Assembly (NCBI RefSeq): GCF_004335005.1
Contig: NZ_RQRT01000003.1
Coordinates: 62,001-126,000, forward strand
Direction: 5' to 3'
From: Paracoccus nototheniae
GTDB lineage: Bacteria; Pseudomonadota; Alphaproteobacteria; Rhodobacterales; Rhodobacteraceae
Length of the DNA: 64,000 nt
Shown here: positions 1 to 7,392 of the stretch, piece after piece
Layout: every line of letters starts with the position of its first letter
Position numbering within the stretch: position 1 is the first letter of the stretch
Notes under the pieces: model-generated
Database searches by the model: none
The model's input: only the letters and a program-made list of their open reading frames with translations
What the model was told of the DNA's origin: nothing
Made by a program: the position numbers and the translations under genes

Positions 1-327
1 GTCGAAAATTATGAGCCGGAATCTGTTTCGGGTATCCAAGAAATCGGGATCAACGATTTTTCGGGAACACCACCGCAAAACAATTATCATATCAGCATGC
101 TGATCGATGAAGGGTTCATCAAGCCCACTAACGTTCAGAGCTTGGATCTCAGTTTTCACGTGCATGGGCTGACTATGAAAGGCCATCAGTTCATAAGCGC
201 GACAGAAGAAAAGACGGTATGGGACAAGACTAAAGCGTATTTCTCGGCAGCTGGTGGTTGGACAGTCGATGTGGTTCTTGCCTATGCGAAAGAAGAAGCG
301 ATTAGGCGACTAACAGGCGAGGCCTGA
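1..327 (+). CDS. DUF2513-like protein, 5' end outside window
   Basis: The reading frame is open from base 1 to the stop at 325-327, so about 108 C-terminal residues are visible and the start lies outside the window. The sequence has the DUF2513 layout: a YHISMLIDEGFI stretch (winged-helix-like), then LTMKGHQFI, then TVWDKTKAYF and a GGWTVDVVLAYAKEEAIRRL tail. DUF2513 proteins are small, of unknown function, and frequent in mobile elements and prophages. It runs opposite to the head genes and converges on the DUF2190 gene, with a terminator hairpin between them. It could be the distal cargo of the element or belong to its neighbour; the window does not show which. Confidence 0.75.
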   Translation, partial: VENYEPESVSGIQEIGINDFSGTPPQNNYHISMLIDEGFIKPTNVQSLDLSFHVHGLTMKGHQFISATEEKTVWDKTKAYFSAAGGWTVDVVLAYAKEEAIRRLTGEA

Positions 328-336
328 AATAAAACA

Positions 337-365
337 GCCGCCGGGGAACACGCAACCCCGGCGGC
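337..365 (-). terminator. intrinsic terminator closing the head-gene operon
   Basis: A perfect 10-bp stem (GCCGCCGGGG / CCCCGGCGGC) encloses a 9-base loop. Read on the minus strand it is followed by TGTTTTATTT, so it should stop transcription of the head genes just after the DUF2190 stop. It lies between convergent genes and may act in both directions. Confidence 0.75.
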
Positions 366-391
366 CGATCGTGCCCGTCGTGGGCCGATGG

Positions 392-721
392 TTAAGCGGT
401 CAGCAGCCGCACTTTGACGGCAGCGGTGTCGGCCGGTGCCGCTTCGATCGTATAGCCCAGCAGGGTGTTGCCGCTGGCGGTCGTGGTGGCCAGGCTGTCG
501 GTCGCGTTCCAATAGACCTTGGCGCCGAGGGTGAAGGCGTTAGCGGCCACCTTGGGCAGTTCCCAGCAGCCGACGACAGACACGTCGACGGGGGCGCCAG
601 CTGCAGCGTCGATCAGGGCAATGCCGCGGATGTCACCTGCGATCACCACGCCGCCCGACAGGACGGAAGCGGGGGCGGGAATGGTCAGGTTGTCACCGGC
701 TTGAATGAAGTTGCGGGCCAT
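392..721 (-). CDS. DUF2190 family head protein (capsid decoration/spike)
   Basis: The 109-residue product has the DUF2190 pattern: MARNFIQAGDNLTI at the start, a Gly/Val-rich beta region (SGGVVIAGDIRGIAL), an EGVW-like segment (VVGCWELPKVAANAF), then GAKVYWNATDSLAT and LLGYTIEAAP. Members are small beta-rich virion proteins beside capsid genes, thought to decorate or cement the head. It starts three bases after the gpW-like gene stop and is the last gene before the terminator at 337-365, so it is the distal gene of this head operon. Confidence 0.8.
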   Translation of the reverse strand: MARNFIQAGDNLTIPAPASVLSGGVVIAGDIRGIALIDAAAGAPVDVSVVGCWELPKVAANAFTLGAKVYWNATDSLATTTASGNTLLGYTIEAAPADTAAVKVRLLTA

Positions 722-724
722 GGG

Positions 725-940
725 TTAGAGTCCTTTCGAGGTCTGGAAGCGGACGATCGAAAGACGCCGCCGTTGAAGATTTGCGATCTCTGCGTCGATG
801 GCCGCCAGGGCGCGGGCCATCTCCGAGTCGCTTTTGAATTCCACGCGATCGCCGTTGGCATCGTGCACCGCACGTTCACCGCTGAAGCGCGCTTCCTGCA
901 GCCGGTCCCGCCATTCGCTCAGCTGTGCGGCGCTGGCCAT
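725..940 (-). CDS. gpW-like head-tail joining protein
   Basis: A 71-residue protein, MASAAQLSEWRDRLQEAR and onward. A helix, a short beta hairpin (ERAVHDANGDRVEFKSD) and a second helix (ALAAIDAEIANLQ) match the fold and length of lambda gpW (68 residues), the plug that completes the DNA-filled head before tail attachment. Its ATG shares one base with the capsid stop codon (TGATG), so translation is probably coupled. The same frame is open upstream to 1129, but that part is an arginine-rich shadow of the capsid gene, so the coupled ATG is preferred. Confidence 0.75.
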   Translation of the reverse strand: MASAAQLSEWRDRLQEARFSGERAVHDANGDRVEFKSDSEMARALAAIDAEIANLQRRRLSIVRFQTSKGL

Positions 941-2682
941 CAGGCCGCCCCGGTCGAGCGATAGGCCCCGCGCCAGTCGAGCCAGCCGCAACCGAAGTCG
1001 AGGAAGGCGCGATACTTCAGGCCCAGCGTGTCCCAGGCTTCCTGTCGCTGGATCTGCACGCCCTGCGCGCTGGACAGATAGGCATATTGCAGCGACGGGA
1101 CGGCAGCCGGGTCGGCCATGACGAACCACGTGTTGCCGATCAGACGAGGTTCCACGACCAGTTCCAGCTTCCCAGCCATCGGGTTCACGTCATGCGTTGT
1201 CGCGGCGTAGATCGACGCAAGCGCCTTCTCTGCGTGTGCTTCTAGGTCTGCACCCACGACCAGATAGCGCGGCTTCACGCTAAGGATGGTCCGACCGTCC
1301 AGACCCGTAATCGTCCGCATGACGCGACGGGCTTCAAGCAGCGCCGCAACGGCAGCTTCCGGGTCCAGCATATCCGACCCGGGACCCGTGGCGATGTTGC
1401 CCCGGCTGACATGGAAAACGGGCAGGCCATCCGACATAATCGGATTGTCAGCCAGCAGCTTCACCAGCTCGTCGGCTTCGGTCTGCGCCGCCGCCGCGCC
1501 CATCGCGCTGGTCATGTCGCCCAGAAGGCCCAGATCGTCGTCGATCAGCAGCTTGCGCGACACGCTGATCGCCCGGCCGAAGGTCTTCAGGCTCATGGTC
1601 TCGCCCGCCTCGGCGCGGCTGGTATGGGTGAACTCGCCATGTTCCGTCATCTCTTCCAGACGGCCCATTTCACCGATACGGATGGCGGTCGTAGTCTTGA
1701 AGTTCGGCAGCGTCCGTTGGCGGGCCAGAGCCTTCAGCGGGCTTTCGGCCGCTTGATAAGCCTGCGCCGCGACCTTGCCCATGGCGTTCGAAACCAGCAG
1801 CGGGAAGTCGGACGCGCTCAGGCTCCGCGAAAAGACCTCATCAGCGGACATGCCGCGAGTGCTGACGCCCGAACGCTGAAGGGCATCGGCCGCCATCTCG
1901 CGTAGGGTCACGTTCACATATTCTCGGCTGGCTTCGGGCAGGGCTCCACCAGCCATCCGGAAGGCCAGCGCATCAGCGGCGCGGGTCTGAATCTCGGCAG
2001 GGTTGCCGTTTTCGCGGGTGACGCGGATCGGCGGTGCCGCACGCTGAGTCATGGCGTCGCGGGCAGCTCTGCGCACATCGTCGTCGGTGACGGCTTCAGC
2101 GCCCAGATCGGCGCCCCATTCGTCGGACAGATTGCAGGCGCCGCGCAGCGTGTCGATCAGCGCGTTTCGGGTTTCGATGTCAAAAGGCATGGTGTCACTC
2201 CGTCGGGTTGCATTGGGGTCAGCAGGGATTGCGACAAGCGACACTTCTTTGAGGTGCCAGCGGGTTGCAGTTTTCGTTCTTTGGCCGGTTTCATCTTTGC
2301 CCTCGGCCCATGCCTCGACCGAATAGCCGGCGCTGAAGGCGCGCAGCGTGCCGTCTTGGACGCGCTGGCGGATCGGCAGCAGGTCGTCTGCACCGCTGAA
2401 GCGCAGCCGGGCCAGTACTGTGTCGCCGTCGATGCGGACATCATGCACCCGGCCGATCGTCTCGCGTGCCGTGGGGCGGTGATCCGCCAGAAGCGGCCAG
2501 TCGTCTCCCGACAGCACCAGCCCGGCGGGGTCGAGGATCTCGATATAAAGTCCGCGAGCATCGCGCCGGGTGACTGGGTGGCGGGTTGCGATGACGGCTT
2601 CGATTTCGAGGGACTCAGGGCTGAAGCTGCCGGATGCCGGGGCTTCGCGCGTCAGCATGCCGCCATGGGCAAGAATGTTCAT
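940..2682 (-). CDS. prohead protease-major capsid fusion protein
   Basis: One 580-residue chain carries two head functions. Residues about 1-165 look like an HK97-type (U35) prohead protease: IEAVIATRHPVTR, a LLADHRP stretch, LRAFSAGYSVEAW with the likely nucleophile serine, and the family's WHLKEVSLVAIPADPNA ending. A linker follows from about residue 170. Residues about 250-580 resemble Mu gpT-like or HK97-fold major capsid proteins (NFKTTTAIRIGEMGRLEEM, FGRAISVSRKLLIDDDLG, PRYLVVGADLEAHAEKAL, DFGCGWLDWRGAYRS). Such fusions are known in elements with GpA-type terminases. The ATG overlaps the portal stop by four bases. Self-cleavage presumably releases the capsid domain; that is inferred. 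Confidence 0.85.
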   Translation of the reverse strand: MNILAHGGMLTREAPASGSFSPESLEIEAVIATRHPVTRRDARGLYIEILDPAGLVLSGDDWPLLADHRPTARETIGRVHDVRIDGDTVLARLRFSGADDLLPIRQRVQDGTLRAFSAGYSVEAWAEGKDETGQRTKTATRWHLKEVSLVAIPADPNATRRSDTMPFDIETRNALIDTLRGACNLSDEWGADLGAEAVTDDDVRRAARDAMTQRAAPPIRVTRENGNPAEIQTRAADALAFRMAGGALPEASREYVNVTLREMAADALQRSGVSTRGMSADEVFSRSLSASDFPLLVSNAMGKVAAQAYQAAESPLKALARQRTLPNFKTTTAIRIGEMGRLEEMTEHGEFTHTSRAEAGETMSLKTFGRAISVSRKLLIDDDLGLLGDMTSAMGAAAAQTEADELVKLLADNPIMSDGLPVFHVSRGNIATGPGSDMLDPEAAVAALLEARRVMRTITGLDGRTILSVKPRYLVVGADLEAHAEKALASIYAATTHDVNPMAGKLELVVEPRLIGNTWFVMADPAAVPSLQYAYLSSAQGVQIQRQEAWDTLGLKYRAFLDFGCGWLDWRGAYRSTGAA

Positions 2683-4028
2683 GCTTGGATTCCGTTTTGT
2701 TCTTTCGGCTTTTCGCCAAAGGTAAGACCCATCGCGGCTTCGCGCTGCCGATCGGCTGCAATTTCCGCATCGACCTTGGCCACGTCATAGCCGATCTGCG
2801 CGACCGCTTGCCGGCGGCTGATGAGGCCCATTGCCAGCATCTCTCGTGTTGCCTTGGCGTCCGACTCTGGGTCGACCCACTGAGGTTTCGGAAAGTGAAC
2901 CTCCAGCGGTGTGGCGGGATCGGCCCAGTCGCTACCGCGCAGACTTTCCAGAAGTTGCCAACGCTGCCAAATCGGCCCGTAAAAGGCGGGAACCAATAGG
3001 GCGTGCTGCATGGCTTCGATCCGGCTGCGAAACTGTATCAGCGCGGTACGCGCGCTGCTGTAGTTCACACCGCGCATATCGCCCGACAGCAGGAACTCGG
3101 GAATCTGCAAACCGGCTGCGATCTGCCGCAGCGACACGGCCACCAGTTCGACAGATTGCGCCATCTGCTGGGGCGTCGTGAACTTCACATCCCAGCCCGC
3201 CGGCAAGACGCGCATCGTGCCGGGTTCAAGCGACACGTCCATTGGGTTTTCGCCCTCGCCAAGCGGATTGGTCGCGGTGCCGTTCAGATCGACCAAGAAG
3301 CCGACGAGCATCGCCTGAATCTTGGCGGTCACCTGCAGAGCGTCCTGCAGTTGCGACAGTTCGTTAAGCGGCAGGATGACAGGCGCGAACCATGACAAGC
3401 CGCGGGTTTGCCCTGCGCCCTGTCGGCGGAAGATATGCAGCACGTCCACTGCCTCGACCCGTACGGGCGCCCGGAAGGTCTGATATTGGTCAGTCGGACG
3501 GGCAGGGCGGAAGTGATACGCGACAGGCAGATCGTCCGCGTTGTATTCGATGCCCGCGGCTATGTAGCGCCCGCCGCTCAGTTCGACGCTGTAAGCCTCG
3601 TCCAGCTGTTCAGCTGGGACATGCTGCAGGCGCAGGGCGCCGCTGTCGTCACTGCGCAGGATAATCAGCGCTTCGCCGTCCGTTGCCAGCGAGTCGATCA
3701 TCTCACCTTCCAGGGCGGGCAGGCGCGTCCGTGCAGCCCATTCGGCAAAGGCAGTGTCGATCTCTTCCGTGCCGCTGGTCAGTGTCGCGCCATAGCCCAC
3801 AAGGGCGGTGCGCAGGATCTCCGCAGCATTGGTGGCGGTAGGATCATTGAACCGCAGATGCCGGGCTCGGCCGCGCACTTGGGCCGCGCCTGCCAGAACT
3901 TCGCTACCCGTCGCACCAAAAGCCGGGGTCGAGGGCCAACGCTTACCGCTGGCGCCTTCCAGCATCCGAACCTGCGAAATAGATGGCGGATCTGCGCGGC
4001 GGCTCATAAGGCGCGACCAGATGCCCAT
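2679..4028 (-). CDS. lambda-family portal protein (GpB-like)
   Basis: The 449-residue product matches the lambda GpB portal family, the dodecameric ring at the unique capsid vertex through which DNA is pumped. Visible landmarks are an N-terminal RAR-HLRFNDPTATNAAEILRT region, the DGEALIIL strand, HIFRRQGAGQTRGLSWFAPV, the FLLSGDMRGVNYSSARTAL segment typical of this family, and a late FPKPQWVDPESDAKATREML stretch. The length is somewhat below lambda gpB (533). It starts three bases after the upstream MerR-like gene and overlaps the capsid fusion gene by four bases. Confidence 0.9.
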   Translation of the reverse strand: MGIWSRLMSRRADPPSISQVRMLEGASGKRWPSTPAFGATGSEVLAGAAQVRGRARHLRFNDPTATNAAEILRTALVGYGATLTSGTEEIDTAFAEWAARTRLPALEGEMIDSLATDGEALIILRSDDSGALRLQHVPAEQLDEAYSVELSGGRYIAAGIEYNADDLPVAYHFRPARPTDQYQTFRAPVRVEAVDVLHIFRRQGAGQTRGLSWFAPVILPLNELSQLQDALQVTAKIQAMLVGFLVDLNGTATNPLGEGENPMDVSLEPGTMRVLPAGWDVKFTTPQQMAQSVELVAVSLRQIAAGLQIPEFLLSGDMRGVNYSSARTALIQFRSRIEAMQHALLVPAFYGPIWQRWQLLESLRGSDWADPATPLEVHFPKPQWVDPESDAKATREMLAMGLISRRQAVAQIGYDVAKVDAEIAADRQREAAMGLTFGEKPKEQNGIQA

Positions 4029-4031
4029 GGG

Positions 4032-4562
4032 TCAGGCTTCCTGTCCGGCTAGGATTGAAAGCACCGGCCGCACCAACGTCGTCACAGGCAGAAGGACGGT
4101 CTGCGAGATGACGTTTGCGTGGTTCCAGTCGTCGAACCATTCAAATCGTTCGGTCAAGCCGACTTCCTCAAAACTGCCCATTTTCGCATCGGTGAATGCC
4201 CACGGGTGCGTGTAGATATCCAGCCGGATAAAGATCTGCACCCCGTCAGAAACACGTTGGACATTTTTTTCGTAGGCGAACGTTCCCTGCGTATTGCCGA
4301 TCGGACGCAGTTTCGAATTGATCGCAGAGACCTGCCCGGATGAGCCGCCGTCCAACGACAGGCTGATAGCTACGACGGCAGCTGCAATGTCCGCAGGTGA
4401 GTACGAGATCTCTTTTCCTTGAGAGGTTGCAGCGCTCGACAGGATTAAACCGCGATCTCGCATGGTTCGCGCCCGAGAATATAAGCGTGCGGGATCTTGA
4501 TTGCCGCGTGTTCTAGCAACTGCATCCGTAATCTGGCGTAAAGTGGCGGTCGGATAATCCAT
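4032..4562 (-). CDS. MerR-like putative regulator inside the head gene cluster
   Basis: A 176-residue protein starting MDYPTATLRQITDAVARTRG. I do not recognise a named family. Residues about 6-70 read like a winged helix of the MerR type: TLRQITDAVA, ARLYSRARTMRDRGLIL, then ISYSPADIAAAVVAISLSL. The C-terminal 100 residues are beta-rich (QIFIRLDIYTHPW, FEWFDDWNHANVISQTVLLP) and could be a ligand or oligomer domain. The start is chosen by a GGAG ribosome site; the frame is open to 4643 but that extension would run through the repeat cluster at 4597-4644. It sits where lambda has gpW, between large terminase and portal, so a structural role is the alternative. Confidence 0.5.
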   Translation of the reverse strand: MDYPTATLRQITDAVARTRGNQDPARLYSRARTMRDRGLILSSAATSQGKEISYSPADIAAAVVAISLSLDGGSSGQVSAINSKLRPIGNTQGTFAYEKNVQRVSDGVQIFIRLDIYTHPWAFTDAKMGSFEEVGLTERFEWFDDWNHANVISQTVLLPVTTLVRPVLSILAGQEA

Positions 4563-4596
4563 TGAAGGGCTCCATTCTCTTTGCACCGTTATGCAT

Positions 4597-4644
4597 CCTG
4601 CGTCATGCGGACGCAAGTTGTTTCTTGCGTCTAGCTGACGCAAG
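4597..4644. promoter_or_regulatory. four alternating GACGCAAG repeats, candidate operator
   Basis: Four 8-base elements alternate in orientation: CCTGCGTC 4597-4604 (one mismatch), GACGCAAG 4610-4617, CTTGCGTC 4624-4631, GACGCAAG 4637-4644. Start-to-start spacing is 13, 14 and 13 bases. They lie 35-82 bases upstream of the MerR-like gene. On the minus strand one copy supplies a possible -35 (TTGCGT) with a 17-base spacer to CATAAC. An autoregulatory operator is the simplest reading. Confidence 0.6.
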
Positions 4645-4693
4645 TGCTAGTTCATAAAAATGGGCACAGTGGGGTGTTCGGGCATCTGAAGAC

Positions 4694-4724
4694 GCAGCAG
4701 GCCGGGCGCGGATCGGCCTGCTGC
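4694..4724. repeat. 11-bp perfect inverted repeat, hairpin
   Basis: GCAGCAGGCCG and CGGCCTGCTGC pair across a 9-base loop. There is no T-run on either side, so it is not a standard intrinsic terminator. It lies between the divergent MerR-like gene and the plus-strand cassette and may insulate the two. Confidence 0.6.
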
Positions 4725-4806
4725 ACACAAGAAGGCTCCAAGGGGGCTTCATCTCCCCCGCGCGGCGCGGTCGGTGACCGGGGTTCAGAGCCCGGGGCGC
4801 TGGCAA

Positions 4807-4839
4807 GGGGCGGCAGCTTTGTCATCGGCCTGCCGCCCC
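4807..4839. repeat. 10-bp perfect inverted repeat before the 4868 gene
   Basis: GGGGCGGCAG and CTGCCGCCCC pair across a 13-base loop, ending 28 bases before the GTG start at 4868. In an RNA leader this hairpin would lie just upstream of the ribosome site AAGGA (4856-4860). Role unknown. Confidence 0.5.
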
Positions 4840-4867
4840 GATCATATTCAGCACCAAGGAATGCACC

Positions 4868-5062
4868 GTGTCGCCAGCTGAACAACGCTATGAGGTCGCC
4901 CAAATCTTCGCAGAATGCCGCGCCAAGGGCGTGCCGATGCACCTGGCCTGCTTTGCCGCGCTGCGCTGGTTCGAGATGCAGAGGATTGCCCCGCCGCATT
5001 CTATTCTCGATTGGCTGGGCGCGGTGCCTACGGAACATTGGCGCCCGACGCGGGTGCATTAA
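4868..5062 (+). CDS. small hypothetical protein of the reverse cassette
   Basis: A 64-residue product beginning at GTG with AAGGA seven bases upstream; the nearby ATG at 4861 is in another frame. The sequence is helical with an acidic/basic N-terminus (SPAEQRYEVAQIFAECRAKG) followed by CFAALRWFEMQRIAPP. No family is recognised. It runs opposite to the head and packaging genes on both sides and is the first of three small plus-strand genes that end against the large terminase stop. Such reverse cassettes in phage late regions are often accessory cargo (morons). Coding status rests on the ribosome site and normal amino acid composition only. Confidence 0.5.
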   Translation: MSPAEQRYEVAQIFAECRAKGVPMHLACFAALRWFEMQRIAPPHSILDWLGAVPTEHWRPTRVH

Positions 5063-5066
5063 CTGT

Positions 5067-5095
5067 CACGTTAAACGTGCATTGCACTTTATAAT
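5067..5095 (+). promoter_or_regulatory. sigma70-like promoter with overlapping palindromic operator
   Basis: A perfect -10 hexamer TATAAT is at 5090-5095. The region where the -35 should lie (5067-5079) is a perfect palindrome, CACGTT-A-AACGTG. It sits 62 bases upstream of the ATG at 5157. A repressor on the palindrome would block polymerase. No second copy of the palindrome was seen. Confidence 0.55.
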
Positions 5096-5156
5096 CAATC
5101 TGACGTTGAAGCGCGAAATACCGCATAGTGATTCTATCGAAACGAAAGGAATCGCT

Positions 5157-5360
5157 ATGGAATGCAAAGTTCAGGACTGGTCGAAAGACTGGTCGAATCA
5201 GACCGCTCTCGGACGCATGGAGGCCGCCCACGATCTTGCGGCAGTACGGCAGACAGACAACATGCTACTGTTGATAAGAAAGATCCGCGCCGCTGCGGCG
5301 GACCCTGCTGGATTTGGGGTAGGGTATCTTTCTGCCTTGGCTCAAGCCGCTACGCGTTAA
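5157..5360 (+). CDS. small hypothetical protein, second gene of the reverse cassette
   Basis: A 67-residue product. The frame is open from 4644, but the ATG at 5157 has a good ribosome site (AAAGGA, seven bases away) and lies directly downstream of the TATAAT promoter, so the short form is chosen. It begins MECKVQDWSKDWSNQTAL and has an amphipathic helix region ALGRMEAAHDLAAVRQTDNMLLLIRKIRAAA and a small hydrophobic end. No family is recognised. It is charged, short and separately promoted, which fits a regulator or an accessory protein, but no function can be assigned. Confidence 0.55.
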   Translation: MECKVQDWSKDWSNQTALGRMEAAHDLAAVRQTDNMLLLIRKIRAAAADPAGFGVGYLSALAQAATR

Positions 5361-5386
5361 TATTATTCAATTTATAGGAGATGCTC

Positions 5387-5644
5387 ATGAAAATTTCATT
5401 CGAATTGAGTGGGACTGTCATTTTCGCAACGGAAATGGATTTTATTCCACCCATCGGCTACAAAGCCACATTTCGGACGATCACTTATAAAAAAGGGCTT
5501 TACGCTGGGTCTCTGATATCAGTTGACGTTGGCTCTATTGATTCGCCGAGCCTAGAATTTGAGGGCGATAAGCTTGTGGAAGTAATAATATCCGCGAATG
5601 GATATGAACTTCATGAGAAAGGCCCAAAGCCTCCCGAAGATTAA
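5387..5644 (+). CDS. small hypothetical protein, AT-richer than neighbours
   Basis: An 85-residue product beginning MKISFELSGTVIFATEM. An ATG at 5381 touches the AGGAG site, so the in-frame ATG at 5387, six bases after AGGAG, is the better start. The protein is predominantly beta: alternating FELSGTVIF, YKATFRTITY, SLISVDVGSI, LVEVIISANGYEL. Codon use is visibly AT-richer (ATA, AAA, TTT) than the packaging genes around it, a sign of separate origin. Its stop overlaps the end of the large terminase gene by four bases on the opposite strand. No family recognised. Confidence 0.6.
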   Translation: MKISFELSGTVIFATEMDFIPPIGYKATFRTITYKKGLYAGSLISVDVGSIDSPSLEFEGDKLVEVIISANGYELHEKGPKPPED

Positions 5645-7392
5645 CCCCCCAACCACTTGGACCTGATTACGCGCGGCGGTGCCTTCGGTGCTGCCGCGCT
5701 TGCCAATTCAGCCGCCCGCAGATCCACACGCTGCCCGATCAGCTGACGCACGGCAAGGGCGTAGACAGAGGCGTCTAGCGTCTCGGCACGTTTGCCCTTG
5801 ATCCGTTCAAAGCGCGCTTCCGGTTTCCCCCTCACATACCGCACCACGCGCCGCTCACTGGCCAGCTGTTCGAAATAGATAGGCGCTAGGTCATCCGAGA
5901 AGCGCACACCCTGATTCCGACTGACCCGCGCAAAGAGCTGCGACTTGGCCGCATCGGAGCCCACAAGCCATAGGTGCTGATTGCCAGACTTGGCCAGCAG
6001 TGCACGGCTGAAGCCTGCGACCCCCTTGATGGGCACAACGCGACGGCCGAACCGGGGCTTACAGAAAGCCATCACGCTCTCCAAATGCCCGCCATCACCA
6101 GAGTCCACCGCGCAGGCATCGATGCGGATCGTGCCGCCGTTCGGGTGCGGCCACGTCTCACGCAGCAGCGAGTCCAGATCCTGCCAGACCGCTTCACCGT
6201 CAATCGGCCCAAAGATGCAGCGGTGATCGAGCATGAGCCAATCGTTTTCAGTGTGGCCCATCAAGACGATCTCGATCCGATCATCTTGGCAGTCGACGCC
6301 CGCCGTGATCCACAGCACCTCCGGCGGCAGGCGGTCCAACCCAAAGGCTTCGCGGCGGTTGAACAGCTCGTGCTCGTCCAGATCCTCGCCTTCGGTTTTC
6401 CACGGTTGGCCCAGGATGGTGTTGACGAACGGCTGCAGAGTCTCCGGACTGCGCTTGGCCTGCAGGAACTCGGCGGCTAGCTTGCCCCAGCGGGCATTGT
6501 GGTGCGGGCTGATCAGGCAGTTAATCCGGAAGCCCGCATGCCCTTTCACGTGGGGCGTCGTTGCCCGCCAGCGCCCGGACGCCACCATGGCGGGCTTGTG
6601 CCGTTCCTCGATTACGCAGCCGCAACCGGGGCAGGTCCATGCCGCCTTATCCGGTTCGCCATCAGGCCAGCTGATCTGAGCCCATTCGATCTCATGGAAG
6701 CCGCCGCACTCCGGGCAAAGCACCTCATAGATCCGCTGGTCGGACTCACCGTACATGCGGGTGATTGGGCCGAAGTCGAAAATTGGAGTTGAGCCCGCCA
6801 GGATCTTCCGGTCACGAAACGTCTGGGTCCGCATTTCGGCCAGCTTGATCGGATCGCCTTCCTGCGTCGACTCGTAGCCGTCGATCTCGTCCATGGCCAA
6901 GAATCGTGTCGTGTGCCTGCGCAGGTTGCGCGGGCTTTTCGCGGCCAGAAACTTCAGACTGCCGCCGGCAAAGCGACGCGCTAGCATCGTGCTGCGCCCG
7001 GCCTCGTCCGCATCATCCGACAGCAGCCCACGCAGGGCAGGCGATGCCTCGAACATGGACTCAAGCTCGACTGAATAGTCCCGTGCATCATCGGCCGTCG
7101 GCTGCAGTGCGATGATTGGTGCAGGCGAATTGGCCACGAAGCTGGCTATCGTTGCTGACAGCCATTGCGTGTATCCAATCCGCGCGCCTTTCATGATCGT
7201 CAGACGTTCGATTTCCGGATCTTCGATCGCATCGCACCATCCGCGCTGAAACGGCCAAAGGTCCATGCGTCCAGGAAGGGCCGAGGCGCTGGCAGGAATC
7301 CTGATGGTCGACTCGATCCATCTCGCCAGTGGGACATTGGGTGGCGGGCGTAGCGCCTGAAGCGCATTTTTGCGGACGATCTCAATCCCCAT
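5641..7392 (-). CDS. terminase large subunit, GpA family
   Basis: The 583-residue protein is the ATP-driven packaging motor and nuclease of the lambda GpA family. Visible parts: LWPFQRGWCDAIED near residue 45, the ATP-binding MKGARIGYTQ at 67-76 that replaces a classic Walker A in this family, Walker B FLAMDEID at 164-171, a zinc ribbon with CPEC at 226-229 and CPGC at 254-257, then the nuclease start VLWITAGVDCQDDRIEI. It overlaps the small terminase gene by 11 bases, as expected for a packaging operon. Lambda-type terminases cut at cos sites; the cos of this element is not identified. Confidence 0.92.
   Translation of the reverse strand: MGIEIVRKNALQALRPPPNVPLARWIESTIRIPASASALPGRMDLWPFQRGWCDAIEDPEIERLTIMKGARIGYTQWLSATIASFVANSPAPIIALQPTADDARDYSVELESMFEASPALRGLLSDDADEAGRSTMLARRFAGGSLKFLAAKSPRNLRRHTTRFLAMDEIDGYESTQEGDPIKLAEMRTQTFRDRKILAGSTPIFDFGPITRMYGESDQRIYEVLCPECGGFHEIEWAQISWPDGEPDKAAWTCPGCGCVIEERHKPAMVASGRWRATTPHVKGHAGFRINCLISPHHNARWGKLAAEFLQAKRSPETLQPFVNTILGQPWKTEGEDLDEHELFNRREAFGLDRLPPEVLWITAGVDCQDDRIEIVLMGHTENDWLMLDHRCIFGPIDGEAVWQDLDSLLRETWPHPNGGTIRIDACAVDSGDGGHLESVMAFCKPRFGRRVVPIKGVAGFSRALLAKSGNQHLWLVGSDAAKSQLFARVSRNQGVRFSDDLAPIYFEQLASERRVVRYVRGKPEARFERIKGKRAETLDASVYALAVRQLIGQRVDLRAAELASAAAPKAPPRVIRSKWLGG

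Noticed and set aside
4760-4805. tRNA-like fragment (GGTTCAGAGCCC region)
   Set aside because: A T-arm-like stretch exists, but the stem does not pair and no acceptor or anticodon arm can be drawn.
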